This document shows, piece after piece, positions 11,582 to 24,005 of a DNA stretch of 64,000 nucleotides. Every line of letters starts with the position of its first letter. Positions within the stretch are counted from its first letter, which is position 1. The stretch lies in NCBI GenBank assembly GCA_001683735.1, contig LUGG01000003.1:1364001-1428000 (forward strand). The letters run 5' to 3'. The DNA is from Grifola frondosa. Its lineage: Eukaryota; Basidiomycota; Agaricomycetes; Polyporales; Grifolaceae. The position numbers and the translations under genes are program-made. The notes below the pieces were generated by a model. That model was not told where the DNA came from. It worked only from the letters and a program-made list of their open reading frames with translations, and searched no databases.

Positions 11582-13911
11582 TCAATCGAATTCCTTCAAG
11601 CGCTCCTCCGCCTCCGCCGTCTCCGCCTCGATAATGCGCACCACATCCGGTGTGCGCGGGCGCAGTGTGAAGCGGAAAGGCTCGGGCACGCGCGAAAGCC
11701 CCATGAACCTGAACGCATCCGGATCCGGCAGTACCGCACGCCCCTGCTCGTCGCGCACGGGCTCGACGTCGAACGCCCACAAGGTCCTATGTGTTCATAA
11801 ATCAGCACGGGGTTGAGAAAGTAAGGGTGGGCGGGCGCACCGCGCAACGAGGATGTAGATCGACTGCAGCGCGACGTGCATCCCAGGGCACACTCGGCGT
11901 CCAAAGCCGAATGGCAATGTGAAGTCGGCGAAGCGCGGCTCGGTAGTGTCGAGGAAGCGTTCTGGGCGGAACACCTCGGGCTCGGGGAACATCTCTTGAT
12001 CCTTCATCATCGCACTGCCAGAGACAAAGCAGGGACAGAATGATGAGTAATAGGTACAGGGAGAGAACAAGGGAACTGGGCACACTATGTGTTCCCGTAA
12101 ACAGAGGTGTCCTTGGGAATGAAATATTTCTCGTACGTATCGTCGCGTGTTACGGCGCGAGCGACAAATGGGGCAATTGGGCGCCATCTGCGCGGAGATG
12201 CAGCAGAATAAGAAAGTAGTGGGATGCAGAATGGGACAGAGCTCACGCACCGTGTCACCTCCTTGACGAATGCGCCCAAGTATGGAAGCGCGTCCTCGTC
12301 ATCGAAAGTAGGAAGACGGTCGCGCCCGACGACACGATCGAGCTCCTCTTGCGCCTTCTTGGCTGGCCCGGGGAATAGCAGTGCGGCCACTGCAGTCCCG
12401 CTATCCGTAAGCGAACGTGTTTGGCAGAAATAAGAGACAAGATTCAGACTCACACAGAAACACCTCCACACTACCCACAGTCTGCAACATACAAGATGCG
12501 TAATTAATATTAAATCACGGAGATAATAAATGTACGTCACCGTGTCGATGCCCGCGCCGAAGGGCGCAGAAACTGCATACGCGAGCTCGACCTCAGCGAA
12601 GCCCAGGTCTGCAGCATTATCGAGGCTGCGTGAAGAGATGCACTCTTTGGAGGTGCCCGCATCCATCTGTTGTCTAACCTCGCGCAAAAGCGTTGTATAG
12701 AGTATGGTGTCTTGAGCGCGTATGCGATCAAAGTCGTGACGAAACCTGGGGAGGGCGCTGCGAAACAATTTAGAGATTGAGGACAGAGGGTACCAAAAGG
12801 ACTTACAGGAAGCCAGAGAAGAATAGGCCACTGAGGATGGTCAATGACAAGGAGTGGGTTGTAGTCTGTATGGACGTACCGCTTCGACGAGATACTTTCC
12901 GGGCGTACTAGCATGCAGCATAAATAATATCACTGACAGTATCTCAAGAGTGGCTCACTTGGCTCTAGAAGCATGCAATAGTTTGATGACTGGTCTACAA
13001 GAAAAGTGCAATAAACACGCACCTCTAGAATTCTATAAAGGGCCAGTTAGTAGTTAGCAATGAGAACATATCGGATGGGGCGCACCCAAGATACTCCTGT
13101 AGTTCTGCTTGACAAGCTCGTCGTCAAGGCTGGCGGCTCGTCGGCCATACGTGATGGAAAGCACAACTGAAGTCGCAAATCTACTGGAATAAGTGCCGCG
13201 TTTTGACATATGTGGGGAATACGTGCGTACCTCTGAATATGATAGGAGTACCGCTCAGGACTCTCGAGAAGACCATGCAGAACTAGGTTAGATTCGAGGG
13301 TCTGGTGAAGGCGGTAGGTTAACGAGGCACGGCCGTTCATTCCTATGTTATGAATCTGCCGAATTACGCGTCAAGCATACGATCAGAAGTAGACTTTATG
13401 GTGGGTACTTTGCGCCATCTACGCCACGTATTTCCATACCGCATAGAGAGACCACGCATGCCGCCTGAAAGGATGTCATGTCTGTGATGATATGAGTAGA
13501 GAGCGATGCCGATGGGTCAAGAAACGAACGCGACGACCATTCGTGGACGACTGGAGTAGATCTCGCGCTTCTCTAAGAGATCCCATGCCGCCTGAGCTTT
13601 GCTAATTACTACAATATATTAAGTATGAAATACAGCTAATGTCGTGAAGTCCTCACCAATGACAGGACGGGTGCCCCTGAAGAACGAGAAAATGGGCCCT
13701 GGGACATGTTTTATACAAAGGAAATGAAACAGAAATGAAGCAGCTCACCATATCGCTGCCTCAAGCTTTCGAAGGCGATCCAAGGACCTCTCGGGTCTTG
13801 AGGGATGGATTCAGCGCGTGGACCTGGAGGCAGTCTACGAGCTTTCAACTGACGGTCAACCAAGAAAATTACAACAGAGAGAAAGACAGCAGTTAGGACG
13901 AGGGAGAGCAT
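11582..13911 (-). CDS. Microsomal cytochrome P450 (O-methylsterigmatocystin-oxidoreductase-like group)
   Basis: This monooxygenase belongs to a different P450 family from its two neighbours. The start at 13911 gives MLSLVLTAVFLSVVIFLVD, a signal anchor, then the hinge LPPGPRAES and GPWIAFESLRQRYGELL. An in-frame upstream extension to 14031 lacks this logic. Later exons read HVPGPIFSFFRGTRPVIG (~13645-13705), MRYGNTWRRWRK (C-helix, ~13405-13440), GLLESPERYSYHIQR (~13233-13275), FATSVVLSITYGRR (~13130-13175) and FGAGIDT (I-helix, ~12540-12560). Then come KKAQEELDRVVGRDRLPTFD (~12300-12365), RPIAPFVARAVTRDDTYEKY (~12130-12190), PEVFRPERFLDT and the haem loop FGFGRRVCPGMHVA (~11870-11910). The final intron joins ILVAR to TLWAFDVEP in frame, and the gene stops at 11582-11584. 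I found no lesion, although the FG-region exons (12750-13060) were not fully resolved. It lies inside the divergent CYP63-like pair. Confidence 0.82.
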
Positions 13912-14271
13912 TGGGATGAAAGGAAGAAGACAAGGAGGGCAGTCATCTTCTGCGGGAATTTGAACGTTAATATTATAAGCATGAGCGAAACAGAGTGGTA
14001 CCTTTGTTGGACAAGACCGATCTCGGATCAAGATGACAAGATCGTGGGATCATTCTTAGTTTTCATCAATCTGACTGGCACCGCCCGTCCATCATCTCCA
14101 CATTGCCGCCAGTGGGATAAGAATCTGAAATTCTAGGTTCCGTCTCCTGATCACCATGTTAACATCTCAATCATTTGGCGTGTTTTGAAAATGTACAAAT
14201 ACCTCAATCGTGTCCTGGGATTCCCTACCGAACGAGAAGTATAGAGTCCTTGGCTCGCGTTTGCCTTCACG
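13912..14271. promoter_or_regulatory. Divergent promoter region between two P450 genes
   Basis: About 360 bp separate the start of the middle P450 (-) from the start of the right CYP63-like gene (+). No coding motif is visible, so shared or bidirectional regulation is possible from the layout alone. I could not pick out a specific binding site. Confidence 0.4.
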
Positions 14272-16976
14272 ATGAAGACACTCCCTCCCGGTATCCCCTT
14301 CCTCTTCCACAATCTGCTTACCCTCTCCTTCCCACCTGCCGTCGTGCTGCTCGCCACGCGCGTCCTCCGCTTTCAACATGTATTAGTGCCCGGCTGGCTG
14401 CTGGTGCTCGCCATCATCGTGATCAACCCGCTGCTGTTTGCTGCACGCGTCTCGCTGATGCGTTGGCACACACGCCGTGCGGCTGCACGGATGGGCGCGG
14501 TGCTCCCCGATGCCCTAGTGGGGAGGTGGATAGGGGGTTTGGACGTTATGATGGACATGCTTCACGCGTTCAAGGTTGGATATCCACGTTCGTGAGGAGG
14601 CGGTGCCGCCTGGATATTCTATATTATATCGTTTTGCTCGGGCTGACCTTTGCGTCTATATACAGCGGACATCTTCGATCGAGGGTTTTCGCTTAACAGT
14701 GCTCTCTTCTCGTTTGATGTGCTCTGGGTCACGGGTTATGTCACCACTGATCCGGATATTGTCAAGGTGCGTTCATAGATTCTCGTGTGTTAACCGCGGC
14801 TTATCCCGATTCATTGTTTGTAGACAGTGCTCGCTCTTGAGTTTCCCAATTTCGAGAAAGGTTATATTATACACTTGCTACTGAAATATGTCGTCAATAT
14901 CTGCTCAATGTAAGTATTGTTTTGCAGGTGAGGTGTTACGGAACAATTTGAACGCGATATTCGGTACAGGCGTGTTCAACTCGGATGGTATGTTTGCCGT
15001 TCATCGTCTGGGCTTTCAATATTGACGATTACCGCATGCGTTCAGGCGAGATGTGGAAGTACGGCGTCTCTCTGCGTTTAGATCCTTTTGCTAAGCGAAA
15101 CGTAGGTTCCACCGCTCGATGACTCGTCCCTTCTTTACTCGCGAAAGAATTAGCCATTTCGAGCTATTCGATCGTCACGCCGGTACGTCTACACGCACTC
15201 CTCCGCCCACATCAAGCCAATCTCACACCGCCAACAGATCATGCAATTTCGAAGATGAAGGAACGGTTCCAAGCGGGTATCGCGGTTGATTTCCAGGTGC
15301 GTTTCCCCAACCTCCCAACATGTGTGGGCTGATCATGTTGTGCGGTACAGGACCTCATCACCCGCTTCACCTTCGATGCTGCCACCGAGTTCCTCTTCGG
15401 CTCCTGCGTGAACAGCCTAGATGCGCCTCTGCCATATCCGCACAACTGTCCCGCGCACGAGCCCACCACCCAGCCGGCCAACGCCGCGGAGAGGTTTTCA
15501 GATGCGGTTGAGGCGGTGCAGATCGTGGTCGCTGACCGCTTGCGGGCTGGGTGGACGTGGCCCCTTCGGGAGATCTTCAAGGACAAGACGGAGGAGGACA
15601 GGGCCATTGTGGACGCTGTATTGGAGCCTATTGTGAAGGAGGCTCTGCGGAAGAAGGCGGAGAAGATGAACCTTGGGGAAGGCGCCGGTGAGAAGGATGA
15701 GGAAGATGAAACGCTGTTGGATTCACTGGTGCAGCTTACGTCTGGTGAGCCGTTTGCTAGCGGCCCCGATTAACTTCGGTTGAAGTCGTGGCGGGGGTTT
15801 AGATCCTGTCATTCTTCGTGATGAGACCCTAAACATTCTGCTCGCCGGCAGAGACACGGTATGTCAATTTACGGGGTTGGCTAGCCTCTTGATCACTTAT
15901 ATCTTATCAGACTGCTTCGGCTCTCACCTTTGCCATCTACCTCCTCTGTGAACATCCTGCCGTACTCAAACGTCTCCGTGAAGAGATCTTGCAATACGTT
16001 GGCCCGACACGAAGGCCCACGTATGATAATATCCGCGAGATGAGATACTTACGAGCCTTCCTGAATGGTGAGCCATCAGTCAAAATATTTCCTGCGAACC
16101 ACCACTCATCGCCGCCCAACAACTTCAGAGTCATTGAGGTTGTATCCGCCGGTGTAAGTCGTGCTAATAAATCTCACAACGCTGCTCACTTTTATTAATG
16201 GATGACCAGGCCGTTCGATATCCGGTGCGTTCCTTCTGCTACTCCAAGGCCACTCTAGCCTGAACTTGGCAACGACCGTCATCCCCGCCTCAGATACACC
16301 ATCAATGAGACTTTATTGCCAAACCCAGATCCCACAGGCAAACCCATCTATATTCCCGCCAAAACAAAGTACGTATGCAACCACGGGCCCCTCTGACATA
16401 CTTTCTGATACAATGACAGAGTAACCTACTCCGTCTTCAAGATGCACCGCGATCCAAAGCACTGGGGACCCGACGGTACGCATCCCTCTCTCACTCTCGC
16501 ATACTCTCTCGATACTGACAGACAGCGCGCCACAGCCGAGGCGTTCGATCCCGACCGGTTCCTCGACTCGCGCATGGCCGAATACTTCATCCAGAACCCC
16601 TTCATTTTCCTCCCGTTCAACGGCGGCCCGCGCATCTGCCTCGGCCAACAGGTGCGTGCCCCGCGCCCATGCACACTACTAACGCTTACGCTCTATAGTT
16701 CGCATACAACGAGATGTCGTTCTTCGTCATCCGCCTGTTGCAGAGTTTCGCGACGATGGGGCTGGACCTCACGGCGCAGCCTCCGGACTCGCTGCCGCCG
16801 CCCGAGTGGAAGAACGCTGCGGGTCGGAAGGCCGCGGAGAAGGTCTTCGTCAAGGCGCATATCACGCTGTATGCGCATGTGCGTGTTCATCCTCTTCGCA
16901 TTTAGCACGACTGATTTGTTATGCGTTGTAGGGTGGGCTGTGGGTCCAGATGGGGGACGCGGATGCTGAAGCGTAG
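14272..16976 (+). CDS. CYP63-like cytochrome P450, right paralogue
   Basis: This is the paralogue of the frameshifted gene at 7.2-10.0 kb. The start at 14272 gives [16 protein letters not shown], then two hydrophobic helices. Exons give [17 protein letters not shown] (~14715-14767), GTGVFNSD / GEMWKYGVS (~14960-15075), [19 protein letters not shown] (~15240-15297), [18 protein letters not shown] (~15352-15405) and [14 protein letters not shown] (~15548-15590). After these come [10 protein letters not shown] (~15833-15858), [20 protein letters not shown] (~15958-16015), [12 protein letters not shown] (~16442), [19 protein letters not shown] (~16595-16651) and [18 protein letters not shown] last small exon, [15 protein letters not shown], ends at TAG 16974-16976. 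The haem cysteine is present, and this copy keeps frame exactly where its sister is broken. I judge it the functional member of the pair. Substrate is unknown; known CYP63 enzymes oxidise alkanes, fatty acids and aromatics. Confidence 0.85.
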
Positions 16977-17209
16977 AATTTCGAATTTCTGTTGGAGGAC
17001 TTTCGAGTGGGTGGTCATCGTTGTGTACTTTTAGGACTCTGTTGTATGTAGACATGCGGATGCACGGTGGTTTCATGTACCTTCCGTTTGTCGAGTTCAG
17101 CAACTATCATTTCGTAGCTGTGCCATTTATCATACGTTCCTACGTATATCCTGGCATATAGACGAGTAGCTCCTCCCCGCGTCCTGTAGCGGAGTGGTAT
17201 ATTGGATTT

Positions 17210-17790
17210 CCCCTTGAACTTCGTCGATTACCAGGCCAGTACAATATTAATGATTGATGCATGCCCAAGCTTCGGAGGAAGGACCACAAATTCTGCGATG
17301 TCAATCAACAGTCAGAACGTTGGACGGTCAAAGAACAGTCACGGGAATAGCTGACCGGGGGCACAGGACGGTCAGGCCCTGCCATGCGCACGGGCAGCTG
17401 CGGTTCTGCGGAAATGAGATGTGAAGAAGTGCGACAAAATTAATGATATCAACAGATATTTGATCAACGTAGCATTTCAGGAACGCACAGTCTCTCTGCC
17501 GAAGAAGCCGGAAGTGGGTGTCAGTGTCTGATCGGCGACCTCGTATCGCGTGCATCGGATGAGACTTACTACTTTTCGACATCATCTACAATATTTCCCG
17601 TCGGGATTTCGTCAGTGATGGATCGCAGTATCTCATTTGATCGAGGTCTACAACTGAGCATGATCCGGGGTCCTTTCAGAAAATGTTCTGCCACCAAATT
17701 GACAGGACAGCTCAGTCGACATCTCCCACAGCCGTTTCACACTACATATCCTCCTCACAAAGACAGTCGCGTGCACTTCCTCCATGTCCG
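17210..17790. repeat. Dispersed repeat R, copy 1
   Basis: This stretch is shared with 20635-21370, 23830-23945 and 25220-25920. It begins near attggatttcccct and contains gttggacggtcaaagaa, the very conserved block gaagccggaagtgggtgtc (17506), and gatcggcgacctcgtatcgc. It then runs through cgggatttcgtcagtg to gatccggggtcctttcag and a tail ending in ctgccaccaaattgacaggac. It has no ORF. It may be a solo LTR or an unclassified element; I saw no terminal repeat or target duplication that settles this. Confidence 0.7.
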
Positions 17791-18237
17791 AGGCGTGCTG
17801 CGCTGCACGTTCATGTCTGCGGTTGGGACTTTGCGGGTTTTTCACTTGGATTGGGCGCCACACGACCGTGATCACGCACATGGTATGCGGCGTCCTCGTG
17901 CCGCATGCGACCAGTATCTGCCGCGGAATGTATCTCATTTGCTCCCTTACAGCGGACAGACGTGCCGAACGGGATGACATCCAGTCGGAGCGGCTCGTGT
18001 CCTTCAGCGCTACTGTAACTAATGTGTCCCCTACGTGTACGAGCACTATGAGTCATAAATAAAATTCATTCACATATACATCGGTCCCAAGAAAGAGGTA
18101 ACATATAAATACAGTAGGAGCGTATACACGGATGTGACAATATTCTCTTGAGGACGCTTCGTCTTGGAATTCGACGTGACATATGAATAGTGAGCTCGGC
18201 GGAGAACGAAACATGATATTCTGTCCACCCTTTCAAC
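17791..18237. other. 3' flank of DUF6534 copy A
   Basis: There is no independent gene. The segment 17970-18130 (agtcggagcggctcgtgtcc, then catatacatcggtccc) is homologous to 30360-30500, downstream of copy C. In reverse orientation it matches the stretches just after copies D and F. It therefore belongs to the duplicated DUF6534 unit. Confidence 0.5.
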
Positions 18238-20245
18238 CTACACAATAGGCGTCGCGGAGTCCGATTTCATATCTGTCGTTGTCTGGATCTGGATCTGCAG
18301 GACCTGCCACATACCAAAATACAGAATCAGCACACGTCTCAGATTTGCGAACGCCACGCTGACCTGGTCCTCGTACTGCGACTTGCCGCCGCCGCCGTCC
18401 GTGGAGGTGGCTGCCGTGTGCGTGCCGGACATCGCAGACAGCGGAATGGACATAACTGGGGCGCTGGACCCGATCTCGCGCACGTGCTTCCGCGAGTTGA
18501 GCGTCACGAGGAAGGAGTTGAGGTATACTATACAGCGCGCGTGAGGCTCCGAGGAAGAGATAAACACAGGATGGGGGAGTTACATTTGGGTAAGACGAAG
18601 TAGAAGCCGATGAAGATTAAGTTGTCTGGCATCGTGATGAACTGCGGGATTGGAGACCTGGATGAAGCAGACGGAGGAAGGGAAAGGGGAAGGGACGTAC
18701 GGTAATGAGGCAGCAGAAGACAAAGAAGCTGGGTGAGCCGTAAGTTCATGGACGGATGTAACTGAGAGTGGAGGATATACGTCGTGAGGACGGTGCTGTT
18801 GATGCTGTACAGCATCAGGACTCGTATGATAGAATCGGTTCTATAAAACAAAAGAAAACCTTGTCATCGTATCGAGCCTGCAGCGGAGGATAAGGCCGAC
18901 CTTTTGAAGCCTGTGCGATGTTTTGCTAGCAGCCAGCACAGCGAGACGGCGACGATGACGTCTGCCGCGAGGGCAGCGGAGAAGCTCAGGCACAGGATCC
19001 ACTTGTACAGCATTCATTTTAGCTCCATGGCCAAGGGAAATGCACTATATGACATGCTCACCGCTCTTCGTCAGCTGGGAGTAGCTCGACTGTTTGGAGC
19101 TATGTGGCATATTCAGAATACCTTGGAATGAGTGCTGCGAACATGGGAGACTTGCCCTTCGACGGTGTTAGCTGGTCGTTGGGTGGAGACTGTTACTACC
19201 GAATGTGCTGTGTCGCGCCACAGACTTACCGATATTTGTGCCTTGATTCGCATCACCGATGATCAGAATGCATATGCTAGAAAGCAGCTCTGCACCAACC
19301 GAATTCGATTAGACTAAGCACCACCTAGACAGACAATCAGTGGAGCGGAGCATTACGAGCATAAAAAAGGCCCTCACGATGGCAATCACCACAGCCCAAC
19401 TCCGCTGGCCCACTTCGAACATGTAATTTGTGTTTCTCGATGATATACATTCAACTCACGTCTCCAAATTCTGTAGCAGAAAAAACTAAGCGTACAAAGT
19501 GGTTAATACTCAGCCTAGAAGATGGCAGCAACGCGCGCTGACCTTCTGATTATGAGGGAGCTTATACCCTAGCAAAGACGATTTATAATCATGAGCAAAC
19601 ATAAACATTGAACGTCATTTAAACGCACTTCGACTACAATATGAACCTATTTCATACGTCAGCGTGAACGCTACGACGACCGCTGAATCTTAGAGCGCTC
19701 ACCACTATACTCCTGTAAATTTCTATCGTGAGTAAACTGTAGATGTGAATTGACTTGGAATGAACGTACCGTGTCGGAACTGATATTGCTAGCAGATCGG
19801 TGAAATCCTTCACTGTGTATGTGTAAATGGTGTCAGTTATGAGTGCCAGGTGTAGACCATCCAATATCCTAGTTTGTTGTTATTAGCATTCACAATCATA
19901 TCGCGGGAATTCCCCATGATTCTAACCACAAAATGAATATCTGTGGTAACTAAGTCAATATCAGATGCGGCGGAGTAACAGATTACTGAACCATAATTTT
20001 CATATACCGTGAATCTTTCCCGTTATGTTTGTAATAAGAGAAAGTTTGGACACTTGTAATTCCATAGAAGCTTTGGATGAATCGTTAGTTCAATATGATA
20101 ATGCTACCAGCGTGAACTTACATCGCTGCGAAAATATTGCCTGAGAATCAAAGTATTAAGCAGGTTTATGGTTGAATGATGAACGCAGACAAATACCGAG
20201 GAAAGCAGCGCCTAGGGTGTCATCAAGCTTGATGGGAGATGGCAT
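18238..20245 (-). CDS. DUF6534 membrane protein, copy A
   Basis: The start at 20245 gives MPSPIKLDDTLGAAFLG, and a donor follows immediately. The gene then uses very small exons: NIFAAM; FYGITNVQTFSYY; a 14-nt exon encoding IFIL; WILDGLHLALITDTIYTYTV with KDFTDLLAISVPT (~19790-19865); and SIVVSAL (~19695). Next are FFCYRIWRR (~19460-19485), WILCLSFSAALAADVIVAVS with LCWLLAKHRTGFKR (~18905-19000), TDSIIRVLMLYSINSTVLTT (~18780-18840), MPDNLIFIGFYFVLPKC (~18585-18640) and FLVTLNSRKHVREIGSSAPV (~18450-18515). The terminal exon QIQTTTDMKSDSATPIV has its stop at 18238-18240. The LNSRKHVRE block is the family signature near the end of the last helix. I saw no lesion in the exons I could resolve, but not every join was checked. 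Its role is unknown. Confidence 0.68.
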
Positions 20246-20634
20246 TGTGAACGACCTTTAGGTGGGCTTTGTGGGAGGGAAGTCACGTCTAGTACGAGCG
20301 AAAAAATGCATTCTTATGTGCATTCGATAACGGGCGCCATCAAAGCGAAGCTGTTTTCATCATAGCATTCACAATGGAATCAGTAAAGAGTGCATGTAAT
20401 GATATCAACCGTTACGTGTACTATACCGTTACGAAGTTGGTCTTACATGGCTATTGACTGGCCATATTGGAGGGCCTCACTTCTGGATGGTACAGTTCCG
20501 CCAACATCCACTGCGGACTGGCGCAGGCACAAAGACGAATATCGCCCGCAGCACTCCAATCTGTCATATTGCAATGAGAGTACGGCTGAGCTCGCTTGGC
20601 GTAGGTTACAAGGACACACACGGTGACACCTACT
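20246..20634. promoter_or_regulatory. 5' flank of DUF6534 copy A (conserved among copies)
   Basis: The start-proximal block agtcacgtctagtacgagcg and the block gatatcaaccgttacgtg are also found upstream of copies C, D and F, in matching relative orientation. They were duplicated together with the gene and probably include its promoter. A further word, ggtgacaccta near 20620, is shared with 33100 and, inverted, with 44222. Confidence 0.5.
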
Positions 20635-21370
20635 TCTGTCAATCAATGGTCAGAGTGTTGGACGGTCAAAGAATAGTAACCATTTGATCAACACGGCGAG
20701 GCACTCATTGTCATTGCGCCGAAGAAGCCGGAAGTGGGTGTCAGTGTCTGATCGGCGACCTCGTATCGCGTGCATCGGATGACACTTACTACTTTTCGAC
20801 ATCATCTACAATATTTCTCGTCGGGATTTCGTCAGTGATATATCGCAGTATCTCGTTCGATCGAGGTCCACAACCAGTCCACAACTGAGCGTGATCCAGG
20901 GTCCTTTCAGGAAACGTTCTGCCACCGGACAGCTCGTCGACGTCTTGAGATGAGCCCAAAGGACGCGATTAATGTGATTGAGCGGAGAGAGCTTGCTGCA
21001 TCAACCTAACTTCGAGTTTGCCGAGGTTTGCCGACAGTCGGTACTGGCTCCGGTGTTCTAAGATATTGCCGCCATTACTCGCAGCGCTTATTCCCTGCCC
21101 ACGCTAGCGCTCAGTACTTGTTCCACAGCAACGCTCTACATCCAACCACATGGGGCTGTGTGCCCTGTGTTCAACATGTCTTTCTGATTTCTATCGAATC
21201 TCAATTGCCAGCGTTGCAGCTTACGACATGTTCCCGTCGCATCGGCAAATCTCCTATCTTGAAGCTTCTTAAATTCTCCTTGAGCGCAATACATATTGCT
21301 TTCAGTCCCGGACGCCTACAAATCACCGAGAGCAAAATCCAAAAGGATCTCTCTCATAAAACGAGCACTT
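20635..21370. repeat. Dispersed repeat R, copy 2 (long form)
   Basis: It contains the same ordered blocks as copy 1: gttggacggtcaaagaatag, gaagccggaagtgggtgtc at 20726, and gatcggcgacctcgtatcgc. Beyond these it has a second half shared only with copy 4: ttctaagatattgccgcc, then ctacatccaac and catgtctttctgatttctatc, ending near 21300. The open frame 21028-21372 is a by-product of this repeat and I do not call it a gene. Copies 2 and 4 flank the segment holding the membrane protein and thioesterase genes. Confidence 0.72.
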
Positions 21371-21453
21371 GAACGTATTATAACATCTTTCCCACCGCTG
21401 CTCTATTACTTTTCTTGACACCTGTCTTACGAAGCTCTTCCGCACCGCTGGAC

Positions 21454-23011
21454 ATGGTAAATTGGAACGGTCCAGCCACAGTGGCACGAGATCATGGTAT
21501 GTTCTTCCGTACTTGAATGCATCAATCTCATTTTTCGTGTGTTCCCTCTTTTACAGAGACTCAACACACCCTGTATCAAGTGTCTGCTGGCATATTCCTG
21601 TGAGTCGCACTCCTTTTGACCTAACTCCTTTGGATACAGTACCTACAAATATTACGTCCTCTCATGCAGGTGGGAATGGATCACAACTCTCTACTTTGAT
21701 TGGAGCTTGCTACGCCCTCTTAGTTCGGAATGGAGAGGACCCACCATTGTGCGTTTGTCCTGACTACGCGTGCGCGTGCGTCTTTGATATCCCGTGCCTT
21801 CTGGAAGGTGTATCTACTCTGTAGATTAACCGGTTTAGGCACTGCCATTTGCACATTCATCCAGCTCAATCTTACATTCGAACATAACTCTGATGTCAGT
21901 TTGATAGTCTTAGAGGTCACGCATGATGCTAACAGTCTACAGGCGATGACACGTACATTCATTGTGCATCCCGTTCTCGATTCACCGAATAACGCAAGTA
22001 TACGACATCATCTTTAGGGATTCGGCTACATCGCGGTGGGGCTGTCTTCGGCTCTCATCGCCCTTCGAATGTAAGGCAATGATCCATTGTTGGCCATTCA
22101 CATGTACTAATGTACCGGGACTAGCATCGGAATCTGGGGTCTTCGTCTGTCTGTGATCCTTGCTGTAGGCTCTGCCTTTCTGGCAAACCTGGGCTGTATC
22201 TCTACGGTAAATACCTTGGAAACTGTAGAAGCAATAACGCTGATTGACCTATTCGAGGAATAATACGGGTGAGCGGCTGTCACATACACTCCGAAGATGC
22301 ATACGAGTATTTTCATTCCAGAATGGCGGCTCCAGATGGAATCCGACGGAGAAAGCCTGCACGGACTTGCATACTACCAGGAACAGCGTCAACTTAGTCG
22401 TTTCGTTCGTGACAGATACGGTCATGCTAATTATTATGCTAGTTGGGATCTGGCGAAACAGAGGGGCTGGAAGTCTGTGGCGATTGCTTCAGCGTCAAGT
22501 GAGCCGTGCACTTCCAATGAATATGATGTATTCCACTACTAATTGACAGGGTGCAATTTGGCTCACCGTGTCTGTCGCCTTCTACATCCCCGCTGTTGTA
22601 CGCGATTTACCCTTAATACATGGTTCTCGGTTCAGTAACATGAGAAATTTTAGGTGATAATATCAATGGATCTCAAAAACAAGTGTCCTTAGAATATGGT
22701 TACTGTGAATCTCCAAGCTCATATTTTCCATCGGAATGTAGATGTGATGAACATTGTAAGATATTTATTTCTCAATTTCTCGCAATCTCTCGCAAAGCTG
22801 ATGCGATTCATAAGACGTTCCAAGTGCCACCTAGTGCGTGACTATTTATTTGTTAAATATAGTAGACCTGATCTATTACAATATAGGCATGGCAATGTGA
22901 GTAAAATGCGATGTCTCTATAGACTTCGCGTTCAAATTTCGCTTTAGGACCATCTGTGCCACACGAATGCATCGAGGTCTATACGAATACGCTAACCTGG
23001 ATGAAGCGTAA
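21454..23011 (+). CDS. Basidiomycete multi-pass membrane protein (WEW-motif family)
   Basis: This is a predicted seven-helix-type membrane protein of an uncharacterised family, unrelated in sequence to the DUF6534 copies. The start at 21454 gives MVNWNGPATVARDH. Splicing 21496 to 21557 yields ETQHTLYQVSAGIFL, and the next join makes LWEWITTLYFDWSLL, the family's N-terminal signature. A GT-AG intron after WRGPTI (from 21751) restores VYLLCRLTGLGTAICTF. Later exons give FGYIAVGLSSALIALR (~22018-22068), IWGLRLSVILAVGSAFLANL (~22130-22190), NSVNLVVSFVTDTVMLIIML (~22388-22450), GAIWLTVSVAFYIPAV (~22553-22600) and RMHRGLYEYANLDEA, with TAA at 23009-23011. One join, near 21895-22018, could not be made to keep frame with canonical sites. 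A small lesion there is therefore possible. Confidence 0.66.
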
Positions 23012-23829
23012 GAATATATCATACTCATATCTTCGCGATTCCTTGTTTACGTGACCTGTGCGGCATCATGAAGACCGCGGAATCGATCCATTTTGTTGGA
23101 AATATGACATCCGAGTTTGTGGATACGAGCAGAGGGACTCCTACCAGCAACACAATCCGTACTATGCATATGTGAGCTTAACTCCTATGTATAACTCTCA
23201 GCTTGGAATCTCAATATTCACAGCACGCCAACCGGGCGGGCTTGCGCCACGTCTGACCAGAATAATATCGAAGTTTGATGCGTTAGAATGGCGTGCGATC
23301 GCTGTTCTCCACTTGTTCTTCTTCTACTCACATGGATTTTACTGTAGAAGTATGATAGGAAGAAGGCATGATCAAGCAGAGTCCGCTCCAGGATCATACT
23401 GTTGGGGATAGTCGTGTATATCACTAGAAGAACTATCCTGCCACTTCGGTTTTAACTGACCTTATAATTGGCTTGCGTGTTTCTTTTCTTCAACAAAGAG
23501 AAACTCCGGCTCAATAAGATCCCGAGCGTGTGACACGAACAGCACAGATGTTGGTGCAGTTGCTCCCAAATATATATTCTCGCGGCGCGCAGTTGCCTTC
23601 ACACACAGTATCAGATAGAGTAATGACCGTCGGAGCTGTATTCAGCGAGTATTTCGAGATGTCAAAGGTCAGTGGCCTAGCACACTAGGCACACCATTGA
23701 TGAATGAGAATTGGGTAACGCGGAAGATGTCTTGAATGTGAGTGGTGTTCTCCCCGTTCATTTGCAAGATGATCTATCAAACGTGATCAAATACGACTCA
23801 CGAAGTAATTTCGCCACTCTCTTACCTCG
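23012..23829. other. Intergenic, nothing recognised
   Basis: No recognised gene. A 117-codon frame (23058-23411, +) and a shorter frame near 23711 lack motifs. Confidence 0.35.
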
Positions 23830-23945
23830 TTCACAGGAATGTCCTGCCACCGAATTGATGGCAGGACAGCTCAGCCGACGTCTGCTACAACGGTTTCGCA
23901 TTGCATGTCTTCACAAAAGCATTCGCATGCACTTCCGTATGGTTG
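23830..23945. repeat. Dispersed repeat R, copy 3 (fragment)
   Basis: The words tgtcctgccaccgaattga, caggacagctcag and gcatgcacttcc align in order with the right end of copy 1 (about 17680-17785). Only this terminal part is present. Confidence 0.5.
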
Positions 23946-24005
23946 CATATTTGTGGACGATCCCGCCGCACAGGCCCCAAAGACCAATATTCTCGTAGCT
24001 CAAGC

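Noticed and set aside
7234..16976. A complete secondary-metabolite gene cluster
   Set aside because: Only P450s and one hydrolase are present. No terpene cyclase, polyketide synthase or peptide synthetase was seen in the window.
21028..21372. 114-codon plus-strand ORF before the membrane protein gene
   Set aside because: It lies within repeat R, and the homologous stretch at 25600-25920 does not preserve the same protein.
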